The notes under the pieces: model-generated
Told to the model about the DNA's origin: nothing
Database searches by the model: none
Seen by the model: the letters and a program-made list of their open reading frames with translations, nothing else
Assembly (NCBI RefSeq): GCF_020181655.1
Contig: NZ_CP084032.1
Coordinates: forward strand, 1,674,001-1,738,000
DNA: 64,000 nucleotides
Direction of reading: 5' to 3'
Source of the DNA: Pectobacterium colocasium
GTDB taxonomy: Bacteria > Pseudomonadota > Gammaproteobacteria > Enterobacterales > Enterobacteriaceae
Made by a program: the position numbers and the translations under genes
Part shown: positions 17,944 to 28,004 of the stretch, piece by piece
Numbering within the stretch: position 1 is the stretch's first letter
Layout: every line of letters begins with the position of its first letter

Positions 17944-18966
17944 ATGCCTGTTTTTACGCATCATTATTTACGCGATTATTTACGCAACCGGTTGACGGAC
18001 AATGACGTGGACGCGTCAGTTGCAGCAATTGTGGCGGACAACCTCGTCGAATCCAGCCTGAAAGGACATGACTCCCACGGCGTAAGCATGCTGCCGCGCT
18101 ATCTCGAGGCGATTCGAGAGGGCGGATTGTCGCCTCATGCGCAGGCGGAGAAAACGCTGGATTTCGGCCCACCGATCTCGTTTGACGGCCAGCAGGGTTT
18201 CGGGCAGGTGGTAGCAAAACAGGCTGTGGCAGAAGGCATTGCGCGCGCAAAAACACATGGTTTGGCAGTGGTTAGTTTAGCGAATGCTCACCATCTGGGG
18301 CGCATCGGTGCATGGGCGGAACAGGCCGCGGAGGTCGGGCTGGTGTCACTGCATTTTGCCAACGTGTATACCAAACCGGTGGTGCTGCCGTGGCAGGGAC
18401 AGCAGGCGCGTTTTGGGACAAATCCGTTCTGTGCCGGCATTCCGGTTGAGCATGACGACCCGGTGATTCTGGATTTTGCCACCAGCGTCATTGCGGGTAA
18501 CAAGGCCCGTATCGCGTGGAACGAGGGCAAATCGGTAGCGCCCGGCTGTATCGTTGATAACGAAGGTAACCCGACGGTGGATCCACGTTGGTTGATGGAA
18601 CAACCTCTGGGGGCTCTGCTGCCATTTGGTGAACATAAAGGGTCAGGGCTCTCGCTCGTCTGTTCTCTGCTGGGCGCGGCGCTAACTGGTGGTAAAACCG
18701 AACGCACGGCGAAAGGCGAAGGTAAGCAGATTATTAACAGTATGCTGTCTATTCTAATCGATCCGCAGAAATTAGGCGGAGCAGCAACCTATCAGCAGGA
18801 AATCCCTGCGTTATTAGAATGGGTGCGCCAATCCCGTGATGGCGATACGTTATTACTGCCGGGCGATAAAGAAAAACAAACCTATCGTCAGCGGCTGGAG
18901 AACGGCATTTTTGTCGATGATGTCAGCTGGGGGCAACTTTCTTATTTACAGAATAACGTCGCCTGA
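17944..18966 (+). CDS. Ldh2-family malate/lactate/sulfolactate dehydrogenase
   Basis: NAD(P)-dependent dehydrogenase of 340 residues in the type-2 malate/L-lactate/sulfolactate (YbiC/HcxB, ComC) family. The family hallmark SSLKGHDSHGVSMLPRYL lies near residue 40. The motifs ANAHHLGRIGAWAEQAAE, RFGTNPFCAGIP and FGEHKGSGLSLVCSLL are also present. Members oxidise 2-hydroxy acids, some of them sulfolactate. Placement next to a sulfonate-type transporter and a cysteate-lyase-like gene makes a sulfonated hydroxy acid plausible but unproven. Confidence 0.8.
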   Translation: MPVFTHHYLRDYLRNRLTDNDVDASVAAIVADNLVESSLKGHDSHGVSMLPRYLEAIREGGLSPHAQAEKTLDFGPPISFDGQQGFGQVVAKQAVAEGIARAKTHGLAVVSLANAHHLGRIGAWAEQAAEVGLVSLHFANVYTKPVVLPWQGQQARFGTNPFCAGIPVEHDDPVILDFATSVIAGNKARIAWNEGKSVAPGCIVDNEGNPTVDPRWLMEQPLGALLPFGEHKGSGLSLVCSLLGAALTGGKTERTAKGEGKQIINSMLSILIDPQKLGGAATYQQEIPALLEWVRQSRDGDTLLLPGDKEKQTYRQRLENGIFVDDVSWGQLSYLQNNVA

Positions 18967-19135
18967 TTCGCTGAATTAATTATTTTTTAATTTATTTAAC
19001 TGATTTTATTTATCCCAATGAGGGACATGTATTTGGCGCACTCGGCTAAATACGTTGAAATTACGTGTTTATATCGCATTGATGAAAGCCGCACGTCGTC
19101 ATCTCAACCTGTCATTCGTATTCCAGGAGATTATT

Positions 19136-20149
19136 ATGCACCTTGCCCGATTCCCCCGTTTGTCACTGGGGCATTTTCCGACGCCGTTGGAGGCGTTGCC
19201 GAACCTGTCTGCCTATCTGGGGGGGCCGACAATCTATATCAAGCGCGATGATGCTACAGGGCTGGCGACGGGCGGGAATAAAACCCGCAAGCTGGAATTC
19301 CTGCTTGCCGATGCGCAGCAGCAAGGGGCGGATGTCATCATCACGCAGGGGGCGACACAGTCTAACCATGTTCGGCAAACCATCGCGGCGGCGACAAAGC
19401 TGGGGCTAAAAACCAAAGTACTGCTGGAAAAGCGTGTGGAAGATTACGGCGAAGATTATCAGCGCTCCGGTAACGTGCTGCTGGATAACCTGCTTGGTGG
19501 TGAAATAGTCGATCACCTGCCTGCCGGTACAGACATGCAACAGGCGATGGAAACGCTGGCGGCGTCGCTGCGTAAAGAAGGGTTTAAACCTTATGTTATC
19601 CCCGGTGGTGGCTCCAGTCCGGTAGGTGCACTGGGCTATGTCGCCTGCGCAGAAGAATTGCTGTTTCAGTCCAGCCAGCAGCGCCTGCGCATCGATCATA
19701 TCATTCATGCGACAGGCAGCACGGGAACACAGGCGGGGTTGGTTACCGGACTGGCGGCGACGCACAGCCAGATTCCCCTATTAGGCATCAGCGTCAGAGC
19801 GCCAAAAGAGAAGCAGGAAGAGAATGTTTACGCGCTGGCACAACGCACCTCGCAGCTGTTGGGGATTCCGGGTGAGCTGGCGCGCAGTGCGGTGCAGGTG
19901 AACAGCGATTATGTCGGCAAAGGCTACGGTATTCCAACCGAAGGCACGCTGGAAGCGCTCAGACTACTGGCGCAACTGGAAGGGATTTTGCTCGATCCGG
20001 TCTATTCCGGCAAAGGTATGGCGGGGCTGATTGACCTGATTCGTCAGGGACATTTTCGCGCTGATGAAAATATCGTCTTCATTCATACCGGTGGTTCGGC
20101 GGGGCTGTTTGGTTACCGTCAACTGTTCGAACAGACGGCGGCACAATGA
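19136..20149 (+). CDS. PLP-dependent D-cysteine desulfhydrase / L-cysteate sulfo-lyase family
   Basis: PLP enzyme of 337 residues in the ACC deaminase/D-cysteine desulfhydrase family. The cofactor lysine is probably Lys49 in [10 protein letters not shown]. Further motifs are [29 protein letters not shown] and the C-terminal [18 protein letters not shown]. DcyD converts D-cysteine to pyruvate, sulfide and ammonia, while the close relative CuyA converts L-cysteate to pyruvate, sulfite and ammonia; sequence alone does not separate them. The sulfonate-type transporter next door slightly favours a CuyA role. ATG 19136 follows AGGAG. The stop overlaps the racemase start (ATGA). Confidence 0.8.
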   Translation: MHLARFPRLSLGHFPTPLEALPNLSAYLGGPTIYIKRDDATGLATGGNKTRKLEFLLADAQQQGADVIITQGATQSNHVRQTIAAATKLGLKTKVLLEKRVEDYGEDYQRSGNVLLDNLLGGEIVDHLPAGTDMQQAMETLAASLRKEGFKPYVIPGGGSSPVGALGYVACAEELLFQSSQQRLRIDHIIHATGSTGTQAGLVTGLAATHSQIPLLGISVRAPKEKQEENVYALAQRTSQLLGIPGELARSAVQVNSDYVGKGYGIPTEGTLEALRLLAQLEGILLDPVYSGKGMAGLIDLIRQGHFRADENIVFIHTGGSAGLFGYRQLFEQTAAQ

Positions 20150-20862
20150 GTACACCGCTGATTGGCGTTCTGGGTGGCATGGGGCCGCTGGCAACGGTCG
20201 ATCTGCTGCATAAAATCATTGAAGAAACGCCCGCCAGCCGCGATCAGGATCATGTGCCAGTGGTGGTCTGGAATGTGCCGCAGATTCCCGATCGTCAACA
20301 GGCGCTGGCAGGAACGGGTGAATCGCCGTTGCCGACGCTGTTGCATGCTATCCGGCAGCTTAATTGTCTATCAGTCAGCCATATCGTGGTGCCGTGTAAT
20401 ACGGCGCATCACTGGTTTGACGCGCTGGCTGAGGCAAGTCATGCGCCGCTGGTGCATATTGCCGACACCACGCTGCACGCCATTGCACAGTCTGCGGCAG
20501 TGAAGGATGCACCGCACAAGATTGGTCTGATAGCGACACACGGGACGCTCAACGCCGGGTGGTATCAGCAGCGTTTTGCCGCGCAGTTAGAGGCTGAAAC
20601 CGTGGTGCCGAATGAGCAGGAGATGACGACGCTGTTTGTTCCAGGGTGCTATGCGGTAAAACGTGGCGAGCTACGACAGGGTGGACGCTTACTGGATCAG
20701 CTTGCTGAACAGTTGGTGGAACGAGGAGCAGAGCGTCTGGTGCTGGCCTGTACGGAAGTGCCTCCGGCGCTGGAGGCGGTATCGTCACGCTGGCGTGACA
20801 TCAGTATCGATCCAACACGCGCGCTGGCACAGGCCTGCGTGCGCATCTGGCAACAGAAATGA
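20146..20862 (+). CDS. Aspartate/glutamate-type racemase (YgeA-like)
   Basis: PLP-independent racemase of 238 residues. The two catalytic cysteines are Cys84 in VVPCNTAH and Cys202 in LACTEVP, and the N-terminus [14 protein letters not shown] is typical. Start and stop overlap with the upstream PLP lyase imply coupled translation. A plausible role is to convert the wrong enantiomer of the lyase substrate (cysteate or cysteine), or to supply a D/L amino acid; this is inference from gene order. Confidence 0.83.
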   Translation: MSTPLIGVLGGMGPLATVDLLHKIIEETPASRDQDHVPVVVWNVPQIPDRQQALAGTGESPLPTLLHAIRQLNCLSVSHIVVPCNTAHHWFDALAEASHAPLVHIADTTLHAIAQSAAVKDAPHKIGLIATHGTLNAGWYQQRFAAQLEAETVVPNEQEMTTLFVPGCYAVKRGELRQGGRLLDQLAEQLVERGAERLVLACTEVPPALEAVSSRWRDISIDPTRALAQACVRIWQQK

Positions 20863-20865
20863 AAA

Positions 20866-20893
20866 CACCCTGCCAGCGGCTGCTAGCAGGGTG
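20866..20893 (+). terminator. Stem-loop after the racemase gene
   Basis: CACCCTGC (20866-20873) pairs with GCAGGGTG (20886-20893). The position directly behind the stop codon suggests a terminator, but no T-run follows. Confidence 0.45.
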
Positions 20894-20909
20894 GCGCGAC
20901 TATCGCATG

Positions 20910-21061
20910 AAAGCCGCTCATTGCTGAGTAATACTGTTCACTTAAGCGTGGATTTAGGGGGAAACACGGTGATGAGGTTCCCGCAGGGATACCTCGCACC
21001 GTGGTAGCCCCCGGTATCTCGATTCTTAAACGATCGGCATTACTCATTGCTGAGCGGCTTT
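20910..21061. repeat. 152-bp palindromic element able to form one long cruciform
   Basis: Terminal arms AAAGCCGCTCA (20910-20920) and TGAGCGGCTTT (21051-21061) pair perfectly. TGAGTAAT (20925-20932) then pairs with ATTACTCA (21039-21046). Nested further in are GGGGG/CCCCC, CACGGTG/CACCGTG, GAGGT/ACCTC and TCCC/GGGA around 20957-21012. It lies between converging genes. The form recalls the YPAL and ERIC palindromic repeats of enterobacteria, although I do not recognise it as either. Confidence 0.6.
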
Positions 21062-21069
21062 TCGGCTGA

Positions 21070-22410
21070 TTACAGGAAGCCGTACATGGCGGCGAACACC
21101 CAGCCAAAGATACAGGAGGTGGTTACGCCAATGAGTCCCGGCAGGATGAAGCTGTGGTTGATAACGAAACGGCCAATCTTGGTGGTGCCGGAGCGGTCAA
21201 ACTGGATAGCAGCCAGATCGCTTGGGTAGGTTGGCAGAATGTAGTAACCATAACAGGCGGGTGCGGATGCCACGATGTATGCGGGATCCACCCCGATAGC
21301 CAGCGCTACCGGAACAATCGCTGCCAGCGCTGCCGCCTGCGAGTTTACGAACTTCGAGACAATCAGCAGGATAATCGCGTAAGCCCAGGGATACACTTTC
21401 ACCAATGAACCCAGCGTACCCTTTATCTCTTCCAGATGTGCGCCAAACATGGTTTCCGCCATCCAGGCGATACCGTATACCGCGACGATAGCGATCATCC
21501 CTGAACGGAACACTTCATTCTTCGAAATCGATGACGGATTGGTTTTGGTCGCAATAATGATGATGGCGCCAGACAGCAGCATAAACATCTGAATCACCAG
21601 CACCATCGACAGCGGCTTCCCGCCAAAGGCTGGACGTAGCCCTTCAACGGCACCCAAAATTGCTACTGCCGCGATGGTTGCCAGAAAGATCCACATGGCG
21701 ATCCAGTTACTGCGTGGCAGTTTTCTGTCCAGCAGGGTGGCGGTATCACCATACACATATTGCTTGTTTTCAGGATCGGCGATGAATTTCTGGAAATCTT
21801 CATCCTTGTCCAGCTCTTTACCGCGGAACCAGCTGAAAATCCCGATCGCCAGAATACCCAGCAGGGTAGAAGGGATGGTAATAGACAGCAGGTCGAGGAA
21901 TCCCAGATGTTTGCCCTGGAAAGTGAAATTCGCCAGCATGGCAACCAGCGACACCACCGCAACAGAGACTGGGCTGGCGATAATCCCCATCTGGGCACCG
22001 ATGGAACTGGCAGCCATCGGCCTTTCTGGGCGGATATTATTCTTGATGGCGACATCATAAATAATTGGCAGGATGGTATACACCACGTGGCCGGTACCAC
22101 ACAGGATCGTCAGAATACAGGTGACGAACGGTGCGATAATCGAAACGTATTTCGGGTTACGCCGCAGCATACGCTCCGCGATTTGTAGCATGACATCCAG
22201 CCCACCCGATGCCTGAAGCGTTGCCGACGCGGCCACCACGGCAATGATGACCAGCATGACGTCAACGGGAGGTTTACCCGGTTGCAGTTTAAAAATAAAG
22301 ACCAGAATAACAAGCCCAATCCCGCCTAATAAACCCAGCGCGATCCCGCCTTTTCTTGCCCCGTAAAAAAGGCAGATCAGGACAATGACTAATTGAATGA
22401 TGAAGTCCAT
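21070..22410 (-). CDS. dcuB: Anaerobic C4-dicarboxylate transporter DcuB
   Basis: Inner-membrane fumarate/succinate antiporter of 446 residues, the exact length of E. coli DcuB and nearly colinear with it. Examples are [40 protein letters not shown] and the C-terminal [11 protein letters not shown]. In E. coli it exchanges external fumarate for succinate during fumarate respiration and is controlled by FNR and DcuSR. An FNR-like site lies about 100 bp upstream. Confidence 0.93.
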   Translation of the reverse strand: MDFIIQLVIVLICLFYGARKGGIALGLLGGIGLVILVFIFKLQPGKPPVDVMLVIIAVVAASATLQASGGLDVMLQIAERMLRRNPKYVSIIAPFVTCILTILCGTGHVVYTILPIIYDVAIKNNIRPERPMAASSIGAQMGIIASPVSVAVVSLVAMLANFTFQGKHLGFLDLLSITIPSTLLGILAIGIFSWFRGKELDKDEDFQKFIADPENKQYVYGDTATLLDRKLPRSNWIAMWIFLATIAAVAILGAVEGLRPAFGGKPLSMVLVIQMFMLLSGAIIIIATKTNPSSISKNEVFRSGMIAIVAVYGIAWMAETMFGAHLEEIKGTLGSLVKVYPWAYAIILLIVSKFVNSQAAALAAIVPVALAIGVDPAYIVASAPACYGYYILPTYPSDLAAIQFDRSGTTKIGRFVINHSFILPGLIGVTTSCIFGWVFAAMYGFL

Positions 22411-23137
22411 AGTAGCCCCATTGCAAAAATATAATGAACTAATTAGTTAGAATTAAAATAAGTGAGTTGTTACTGTGGGTACTATATGGACGGGTTGTTA
22501 TTTATTTTCTTGATCTAAATCTATTAAATTTTATCTTTGCCTGCTTTACTGAAAATAAAAGATCTCGCTCGCAATAATTATGTTTTTCTGATTTATTTAG
22601 TTATTTAAGTGTAATTTTAATTTATTAATGATTGATTTAAGCATTCTTTGACTGGGTTGTTAATGGATGATGGCGTGTTTTTAAAATCCATTAAATTATT
22701 GTTCTTATTTTGTTGTATCTTGTTTTCTTTTATTTCTTATTTTCGTTAACGATAACTGTAAAAAAACAGACTTTAAGGTCACCTTATCTACCTCTAATGA
22801 GGTATTTTCTCCTATTGTATTGTTTTTAAATGATTAGTTTAAAAATGACAACATGAATCCCTTTGTGACAATGAAGTCAACGCTAGGTCACCGAGAAATG
22901 GCCAGTAAATAAAAATGACTGCCGTGCTACCGCTATTTACGCCAGAAATATAGCTGACAGATTTACAGCTATTTTCACATCGTATGCGAAGCAAGACACC
23001 TTTTATAGTGTGATTAGTTATTAATATAAAATCTTTATAAATATTTTAGAATATCTGGATGCGGCTTATTTTCCTTTCTAACCGGATGTAGCCGCACAGC
23101 AGTGTTATCTCTTATATAGTGTTCTGAATTCGCGTTG
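22411..23137. other. AT-rich intergenic region upstream of dcuB
   Basis: These 727 bp are very AT-rich, with no credible open frame and no recognised RNA. The part nearest dcuB should hold its promoter; the part near 23100 is the 3' flank of the has operon. Confidence 0.5.
22510..22523. promoter_or_regulatory. FNR-like site upstream of dcuB
   Basis: TTGATCTAAATCTA matches the FNR consensus TTGAT-N4-ATCAA at nine of ten defined positions. It lies about 100 bp upstream of the dcuB start codon. FNR control of dcuB is established in E. coli. Confidence 0.5.
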
Positions 23138-24493
23138 TTAGCGGTGTACGAAATAGGTCGCTAATTGACGCAAGGTCTGTTCGTCCAGCGTTCCGGCGTA
23201 GTAACGCAACTGTAGCCAGGCCGTCAGCCAGGTATAACGCGCTTCAGTCAGATCGCGCCGTGCACCATAGAGCTGCTGCTCGGCGTTCAGCACGTCAAGG
23301 TTCACGCGCTCTCCGCCCTGAACGCTTTTTTGGGTGGCGGTAACCAGCGCCAGCGCCGACTTTTCCGCCAGTTCATAGGCGCGGATTTTCGCCTGACTGC
23401 TCGTGACCAAATTAAACTGGCGGCGCAGTTCCGTCTGGATTGTCGCCGTCTGTTCGTCTTTCTCCCGCGCCGTCTGCTGATAGCGCTCCTGTGCCTGACG
23501 CGTCGCGGCAGAGACGCCGCCGCCAGCAAAAACCGGTACGCTGACGCGGATGCCAATCGATCGCGTGTCGTATTTTTGGTTGTAGCTGTTTTCGGTGTCT
23601 GACTGCGTGTTACGCGTGCTGGCAACCAGCGTGACCTGAGGCAGATGACCCGCCCGGTTACGCTCAATGCCGTACTTCGCCACGGCCAGCGACTGAGTAA
23701 GCGCCAGTAGCTGCGCGTTGTGACGCAGCGCCAGCGTTTGCCAGTGCTGATAGCCCGCGGGCTGAAGCGGCTGCGGCGTAAAGCGTGGCGTTAGCGCCGC
23801 AAGCTGATCCACACCAACGGGCATCCCCAGCAGCGTTTCCAGTTCACGCAGGCTGATATCCAGATTGTCCTGCGCTTCGATGAGCTGCGCTTCGGTCAGA
23901 TTGACGCGCGCTTCGGTTTCCAGCATATCGGTGCGCGTACCTTCCCCCTGTTGGAAGAGGTGTTGATTCAGTTGATATTGCTCACGATAAGCGCGCTGCT
24001 GTGCCTGAACCAGCGCAATCTGCTCGCGGCTAAATAGCACGTTGGTGTAAGCCTGGAACAGACGTACCAATAACTGCTGGCTGGCATCGCGCAGCTGTTC
24101 GTCTGCCAGCACGGCGCTGGCTTCACCCTGCTGATAGCGTGACCACGCTGCGTAGTCGATCAGCGGTTGTTGCAGAGAAAAGCTGGAAGCCCGACTGGTG
24201 TAATCCCGTTCTGACTGCTGACCACCTGTCGTCACTGTGGAATCGTTACGGGACTGGCTGTAATCATAGGTGACTTTCGGCAACAGCCCGGCGCGCCCGA
24301 TGTTTTTCTCTTCGCTATCGGCATTACGCGCATGCACAGCGGCCTGAAAGGCGGGGTCGTGCGTTAATGCATGTTGCCAGGCTTCCATTAATCCTAATGC
24401 CTGGCTCGGTGTGCTGTAGAGCAGCGTGAGAACAAGGGAAACGGCATAGCTGGAGCGGATCGCCGCGCGATAAACGGATGAAAGGCGCAGCAT
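23138..24493 (-). CDS. TolC-family outer-membrane channel of the has type I secretion system
   Basis: Outer-membrane efflux protein of 451 residues with a signal peptide ending near PSQALG, then two TolC repeats of long coiled helices (Gln/Ala/Arg-rich) with strand segments between them. It is the last gene of hasDE-type secretion genes, as in prtDEF of Dickeya. The classic Serratia has locus uses the unlinked TolC (HasF) instead. The gene starts 2 bp after the adaptor gene and has the GGAG ribosome site. Confidence 0.85.
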   Translation of the reverse strand: MLRLSSVYRAAIRSSYAVSLVLTLLYSTPSQALGLMEAWQHALTHDPAFQAAVHARNADSEEKNIGRAGLLPKVTYDYSQSRNDSTVTTGGQQSERDYTSRASSFSLQQPLIDYAAWSRYQQGEASAVLADEQLRDASQQLLVRLFQAYTNVLFSREQIALVQAQQRAYREQYQLNQHLFQQGEGTRTDMLETEARVNLTEAQLIEAQDNLDISLRELETLLGMPVGVDQLAALTPRFTPQPLQPAGYQHWQTLALRHNAQLLALTQSLAVAKYGIERNRAGHLPQVTLVASTRNTQSDTENSYNQKYDTRSIGIRVSVPVFAGGGVSAATRQAQERYQQTAREKDEQTATIQTELRRQFNLVTSSQAKIRAYELAEKSALALVTATQKSVQGGERVNLDVLNAEQQLYGARRDLTEARYTWLTAWLQLRYYAGTLDEQTLRQLATYFVHR

Positions 24494-24495
24494 GA

Positions 24496-25854
24496 TTACT
24501 CCTCGGTCAGTGCCAGATGCAGGCGATCGGAAAGCGGTTTGAACAGGTAGTTGAGTAGGGAGCGTTCACCGGTACGAATAAAGGCTTGCACCGGCATACC
24601 GGGACGCACGTCCAGCCCGGCGAGCTGTTGCTTACCCTGTTCATCGACGTGAATACGCAGGGCGTAATAGGGTTTTCCTGTTTGTTGCTCGACGAGTTGG
24701 TCGGCACCGATGAGTGCGACAACACCAGAAATACGCGGTGTGGTGCTTTGGTTGAACGCAGAAAACAGCAACTCGACCGGCAACCCGTTATTGACTCTGT
24801 CTACCAGCTCGATAGGCAACTGCGCGTCAATCAATAGCGGTTGCCCATCAGGAACAATCTCCATCAACATCTGCCCACTATTGACCACGCCGCCTTCGGT
24901 ATGCAGCGCCAGCCCGACGACTGTACCGCTGGCGGGCGCGCGAATATGCGTGTGCTGAAGTTCATACTCCGCTGTTTTCAGTCGCTGGGTGAGATCCTGA
25001 ATGGAACGCTGGGTATCGGCGAGCTGGGCGCGTACCTCTTTCTGATATTCGTTCTGGCGCTGTTGGATCTTTTGCTCCAGTTCGACGACCTGCTGCTGAA
25101 GCTGTACCTGATTATTCCGTTCCTGCGCAATTGCGCCTGCCAACTGGGCAGCCTGCCGCTCGACGTCCAGCAGGCGGTTACGGGCGATATAGCCTTCCTG
25201 CGCCAGCGGACGCAGCCCGCGTAGCTGCTCGCTGATAATCTGAAATTGCGTTTGGCTGCTAGTCAGCAGTGCCTGTGAACCCTGCGACTGCGCCTTTGCC
25301 CCGATGAGGGCTGCCTGCATCGCCGCGTGTTCCTGTTGCAGTGCGGCGCGGCGGCTGATGAAAAGCTGCTGCTGGGCGATCTGGATCTGCTGCGTGACGG
25401 TACTGTGTGGTTCTGTGGCGGCTGGGAAGGGAATCGCACTCAGATCGTCACGTTCCGCCAGCAGGCGTGCTTCGCCCGCGTGCGCTTCCTGAAGTTGGGT
25501 GACGAGATTGTCGCGCTGCGCCTGAGCGGGTGTCTGATCCAGCGTGGCAAGAATTTGTCCGGCCTGCACGTGGTCACCATCTCGCACACTGAGCGAGGCG
25601 ATGCGTCCGCTACTGACGGGCTGCACTGCTTTGCGGTTGTCTGCGACAATGACCCGACCAGATACGGCGACGCCTTTATCCAACGGCGCCATGCCTGCCC
25701 ACAGCAGCAGGCCACCAAAGCCGATAAGCACCAGCCAGAGGCCGTGCTTCAAATAGCGCCCGGCATCGGTATGTAATGGCATCGCCGCAACGTTATCCGC
25801 CACCGGATAGACGGGAGTTGTCGGCTGTGATGTGACTTCGCGTAACGCGGACAT
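24496..25854 (-). CDS. hasE: Type I secretion membrane-fusion protein HasE (HlyD family)
   Basis: Adaptor of 452 residues: a short cytoplasmic N-terminus, one membrane helix near residues 35-55 (GLWLVLIGFGGLLLWAGMAPL), a lipoyl-like half (GRIASLSVRDGDHVQAGQIL), a long coiled coil from about 90 to 290, then the second lipoyl half and the C-terminal beta domain (VRPGMPVQAFIRTGERS). It bridges the HasD ABC protein and the TolC-type channel so that HasA leaves in one step. AGAGGA precedes the start. Confidence 0.87.
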   Translation of the reverse strand: MSALREVTSQPTTPVYPVADNVAAMPLHTDAGRYLKHGLWLVLIGFGGLLLWAGMAPLDKGVAVSGRVIVADNRKAVQPVSSGRIASLSVRDGDHVQAGQILATLDQTPAQAQRDNLVTQLQEAHAGEARLLAERDDLSAIPFPAATEPHSTVTQQIQIAQQQLFISRRAALQQEHAAMQAALIGAKAQSQGSQALLTSSQTQFQIISEQLRGLRPLAQEGYIARNRLLDVERQAAQLAGAIAQERNNQVQLQQQVVELEQKIQQRQNEYQKEVRAQLADTQRSIQDLTQRLKTAEYELQHTHIRAPASGTVVGLALHTEGGVVNSGQMLMEIVPDGQPLLIDAQLPIELVDRVNNGLPVELLFSAFNQSTTPRISGVVALIGADQLVEQQTGKPYYALRIHVDEQGKQQLAGLDVRPGMPVQAFIRTGERSLLNYLFKPLSDRLHLALTEE

Positions 25855-25918
25855 GATTATCCTCTTCTTTCCATGATGCTTTTCTGACGGCAGGCGTTTG
25901 TTATCAATGCGCTAAGCC

Positions 25919-27778
25919 TCATTTATCCGGTGCGGCACGACGCGGCGTCGGCGCGCTGTACACCATGCTCAATCCGGCGGAACCGGGCTCTTTTGGAGCA
26001 AAGGCATTTGCGGCGTCAGCGGTATTAACCGATGTAGGTTTAGGGCTGGTGGGTTTCGTCATCGGTTTGGTCAGAGAAGCATTGGCGGGCTTGGCGCGCT
26101 GTAGCTCTTTCAGTACCTGTTCCGTTGCGCCGAAATACTGAATCTGCCCGGCGCGCAGGACTAACAGCTTAGTGGCGCAGGATAGTAGGGCGGGCTTATG
26201 TGTGATCAGCACCTGCGTGCTTTTGGCCTCCTGTTGGGCGGCAATTGCGGCCAATAAGGCTTTCTCGCCGTCGTCGTCCAGGCTGGCATTGGGTTCGTCC
26301 ATCACAATCAGGCGTGGCTGGTTGTAAATGGCTCTGGCGAGGGCAACCCGCTGCTTCTGTCCACCGGACAGCCCGGCACCGCCTTCGCCCAGTGGTGTAT
26401 CGTAGCCTTGCGGCAGTCGCAGAATCATCTCGTGCACGCCTGCTGTGATGGCAGCGGCAACGATCTTCTCTGCATCCGGCTGAGTGAAACGCGCGATGTT
26501 TTCGGCAATCGTCCCGCTGAAGAGCTGCACATCCTGCGGCAGATAGCCGATGAAGCGACCTAAATCACCTTTGTCCCACTGGTGCATATCTGCGCCGTCC
26601 AGCCTGACTTTGCCGCCGAGAGCGGGCATGGCGGCAACCAGCAGACGGGCGAGGGTGGATTTACCTGAACCAGAAGGACCCAGCACGCCGAGCACATCGC
26701 CGGGAGCCAGTTCAAACGTGATATTGGCGAGTATGGGGGTACGCGTGTTGGGCGCGTTCGCGCTGAGCTGTTCCACCTGAAGTTTACCTTCTGGTGCTGG
26801 CAGCGCCATGCCAGCGGCACGCGCCGGGTGCGTATCGAGCAGGAGATTGACCCGTTGCCAGGCAAGACGCGCCTGCATCCACTGTTTCCAGACGCCAATG
26901 ATCTGATCGATCGGACTGAGCACGCGGCTCACCAGAATGGATCCGGCGATCATCATGCCTGGCGTGATATCCCCGTTGACGGCCAGCAGCGCGCCCAGTC
27001 CCAGCATCAGCGATTGAAGCGCCAGTCGGGTACTTTTCGTCAGCGAGGTAATATTGGCGCTTTTTTCGCTGGCTACGTTCTGATAATAGAGGAACGCTTT
27101 ATGCTGCGTCAGCCAGCGTTCTCGCATGGCGGGGAGCATGCCCATGGCTTCGATAGCATCGGCGTTGCGTAGGTTAGCGTTAGCCTGTTGCGTCGCCTGA
27201 ACGGTGTTTTGTGCGGCTAAGGCGAGTGGTTCGCGAGTGAGCTTTTGATTCAGCCAGGCCAGCACAATCAGTATGATCGCCCCCGCCAGCGCCATCACGC
27301 CCAGCCAGGGGTGAAGTAAGAAGATCACCAGCAGATAAACGGGAAACCACGGCGCATCAAAGAAAGCGAACAGCGCATTTCCGGTGGCGAACTGGCGCAG
27401 GGCGGTGAGATTGTTTAAGGCTTGTCCGGCACCCGCCGTGCCGTTCCTGAGATTGCTTTCAAACGCTGCATTGTAGATGCGCTGATTCAGCCGCATGTCC
27501 ATCTGCGTACCGAGGCGGATCACCACGGCGCTGCGTATCCATTCCAGTAATCCCATCAGTAGGAACAGGCCCAGCATAATGATCGTCAGCATGGCCAACG
27601 TCATGGTGCTGCTGGAAGGTAATACGCGATCATAAACCTGAAGCATATAAATCGCTGGTGCCAGCATCAGCAGATTGATAACGGCGCTGAACAGGCCAAT
27701 TCCCCAAAATCCCTGACGGTAGGCGGCCAGCGCGTCGATAATTTCCCTGCCTGATGAAGCCGGATGGGATGCGGGCAT
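25919..27778 (-). CDS. hasD: Type I secretion ABC transporter HasD
   Basis: Fused membrane/ATPase protein of 619 residues of the HasD/PrtD class. About five to six membrane helices lie in residues 20-300. The nucleotide-binding domain has Walker A GPSGSGKST, signature LSGGQKQRVALARA and Walker B LIVMDEPNASLDDDG. A Pro/Thr/Ala-rich tail of about 60 residues follows the ATPase domain. ATG 27778 with AAGGA upstream is preferred to the longer frame. It recognises the C-terminal signal of HasA and powers its export. Confidence 0.88.
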   Translation of the reverse strand: MPASHPASSGREIIDALAAYRQGFWGIGLFSAVINLLMLAPAIYMLQVYDRVLPSSSTMTLAMLTIIMLGLFLLMGLLEWIRSAVVIRLGTQMDMRLNQRIYNAAFESNLRNGTAGAGQALNNLTALRQFATGNALFAFFDAPWFPVYLLVIFLLHPWLGVMALAGAIILIVLAWLNQKLTREPLALAAQNTVQATQQANANLRNADAIEAMGMLPAMRERWLTQHKAFLYYQNVASEKSANITSLTKSTRLALQSLMLGLGALLAVNGDITPGMMIAGSILVSRVLSPIDQIIGVWKQWMQARLAWQRVNLLLDTHPARAAGMALPAPEGKLQVEQLSANAPNTRTPILANITFELAPGDVLGVLGPSGSGKSTLARLLVAAMPALGGKVRLDGADMHQWDKGDLGRFIGYLPQDVQLFSGTIAENIARFTQPDAEKIVAAAITAGVHEMILRLPQGYDTPLGEGGAGLSGGQKQRVALARAIYNQPRLIVMDEPNASLDDDGEKALLAAIAAQQEAKSTQVLITHKPALLSCATKLLVLRAGQIQYFGATEQVLKELQRAKPANASLTKPMTKPTSPKPTSVNTADAANAFAPKEPGSAGLSMVYSAPTPRRAAPDK

Positions 27779-27919
27779 GGGAGGTTCCTTCTTCAATAAA
27801 GAGCCATCGTTCTCACCGTGGTGTACCCACAAGGTGGAAGAGGGGGAAAACGGTTAGCCGTACCGCTATTGACGCGGTTTGCTAATGGTTATTACACTCA
27901 ATAGACCGCCGCGGTGCCG

Positions 27920-27970
27920 TGCCCGTTATACTTCACGCTGCATCCGTGTAACGCGAAATATTCAGGGCAT
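27920..27970. repeat. Short inverted-repeat element, second copy of the 12034 family
   Basis: The left arm TGCCCGTTATACTTCACGCT continues into GCA. The right arm read on the other strand is TGCCCTGAATATTTCGCG. Both are variants of the arm sequence of the element at 12034-12112. It sits between hasA and hasD, downstream of the hasA attenuator. Confidence 0.45.
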
Positions 27971-28004
27971 CTCTACTCTCTCCGTACCGCGACGGTGTTC
28001 ACTC

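Noticed and set aside
22411..23137. Search for a small RNA or tRNA in the long gap upstream of dcuB
   Set aside because: No tRNA-like cloverleaf or strong terminator was found in the AT-rich sequence.
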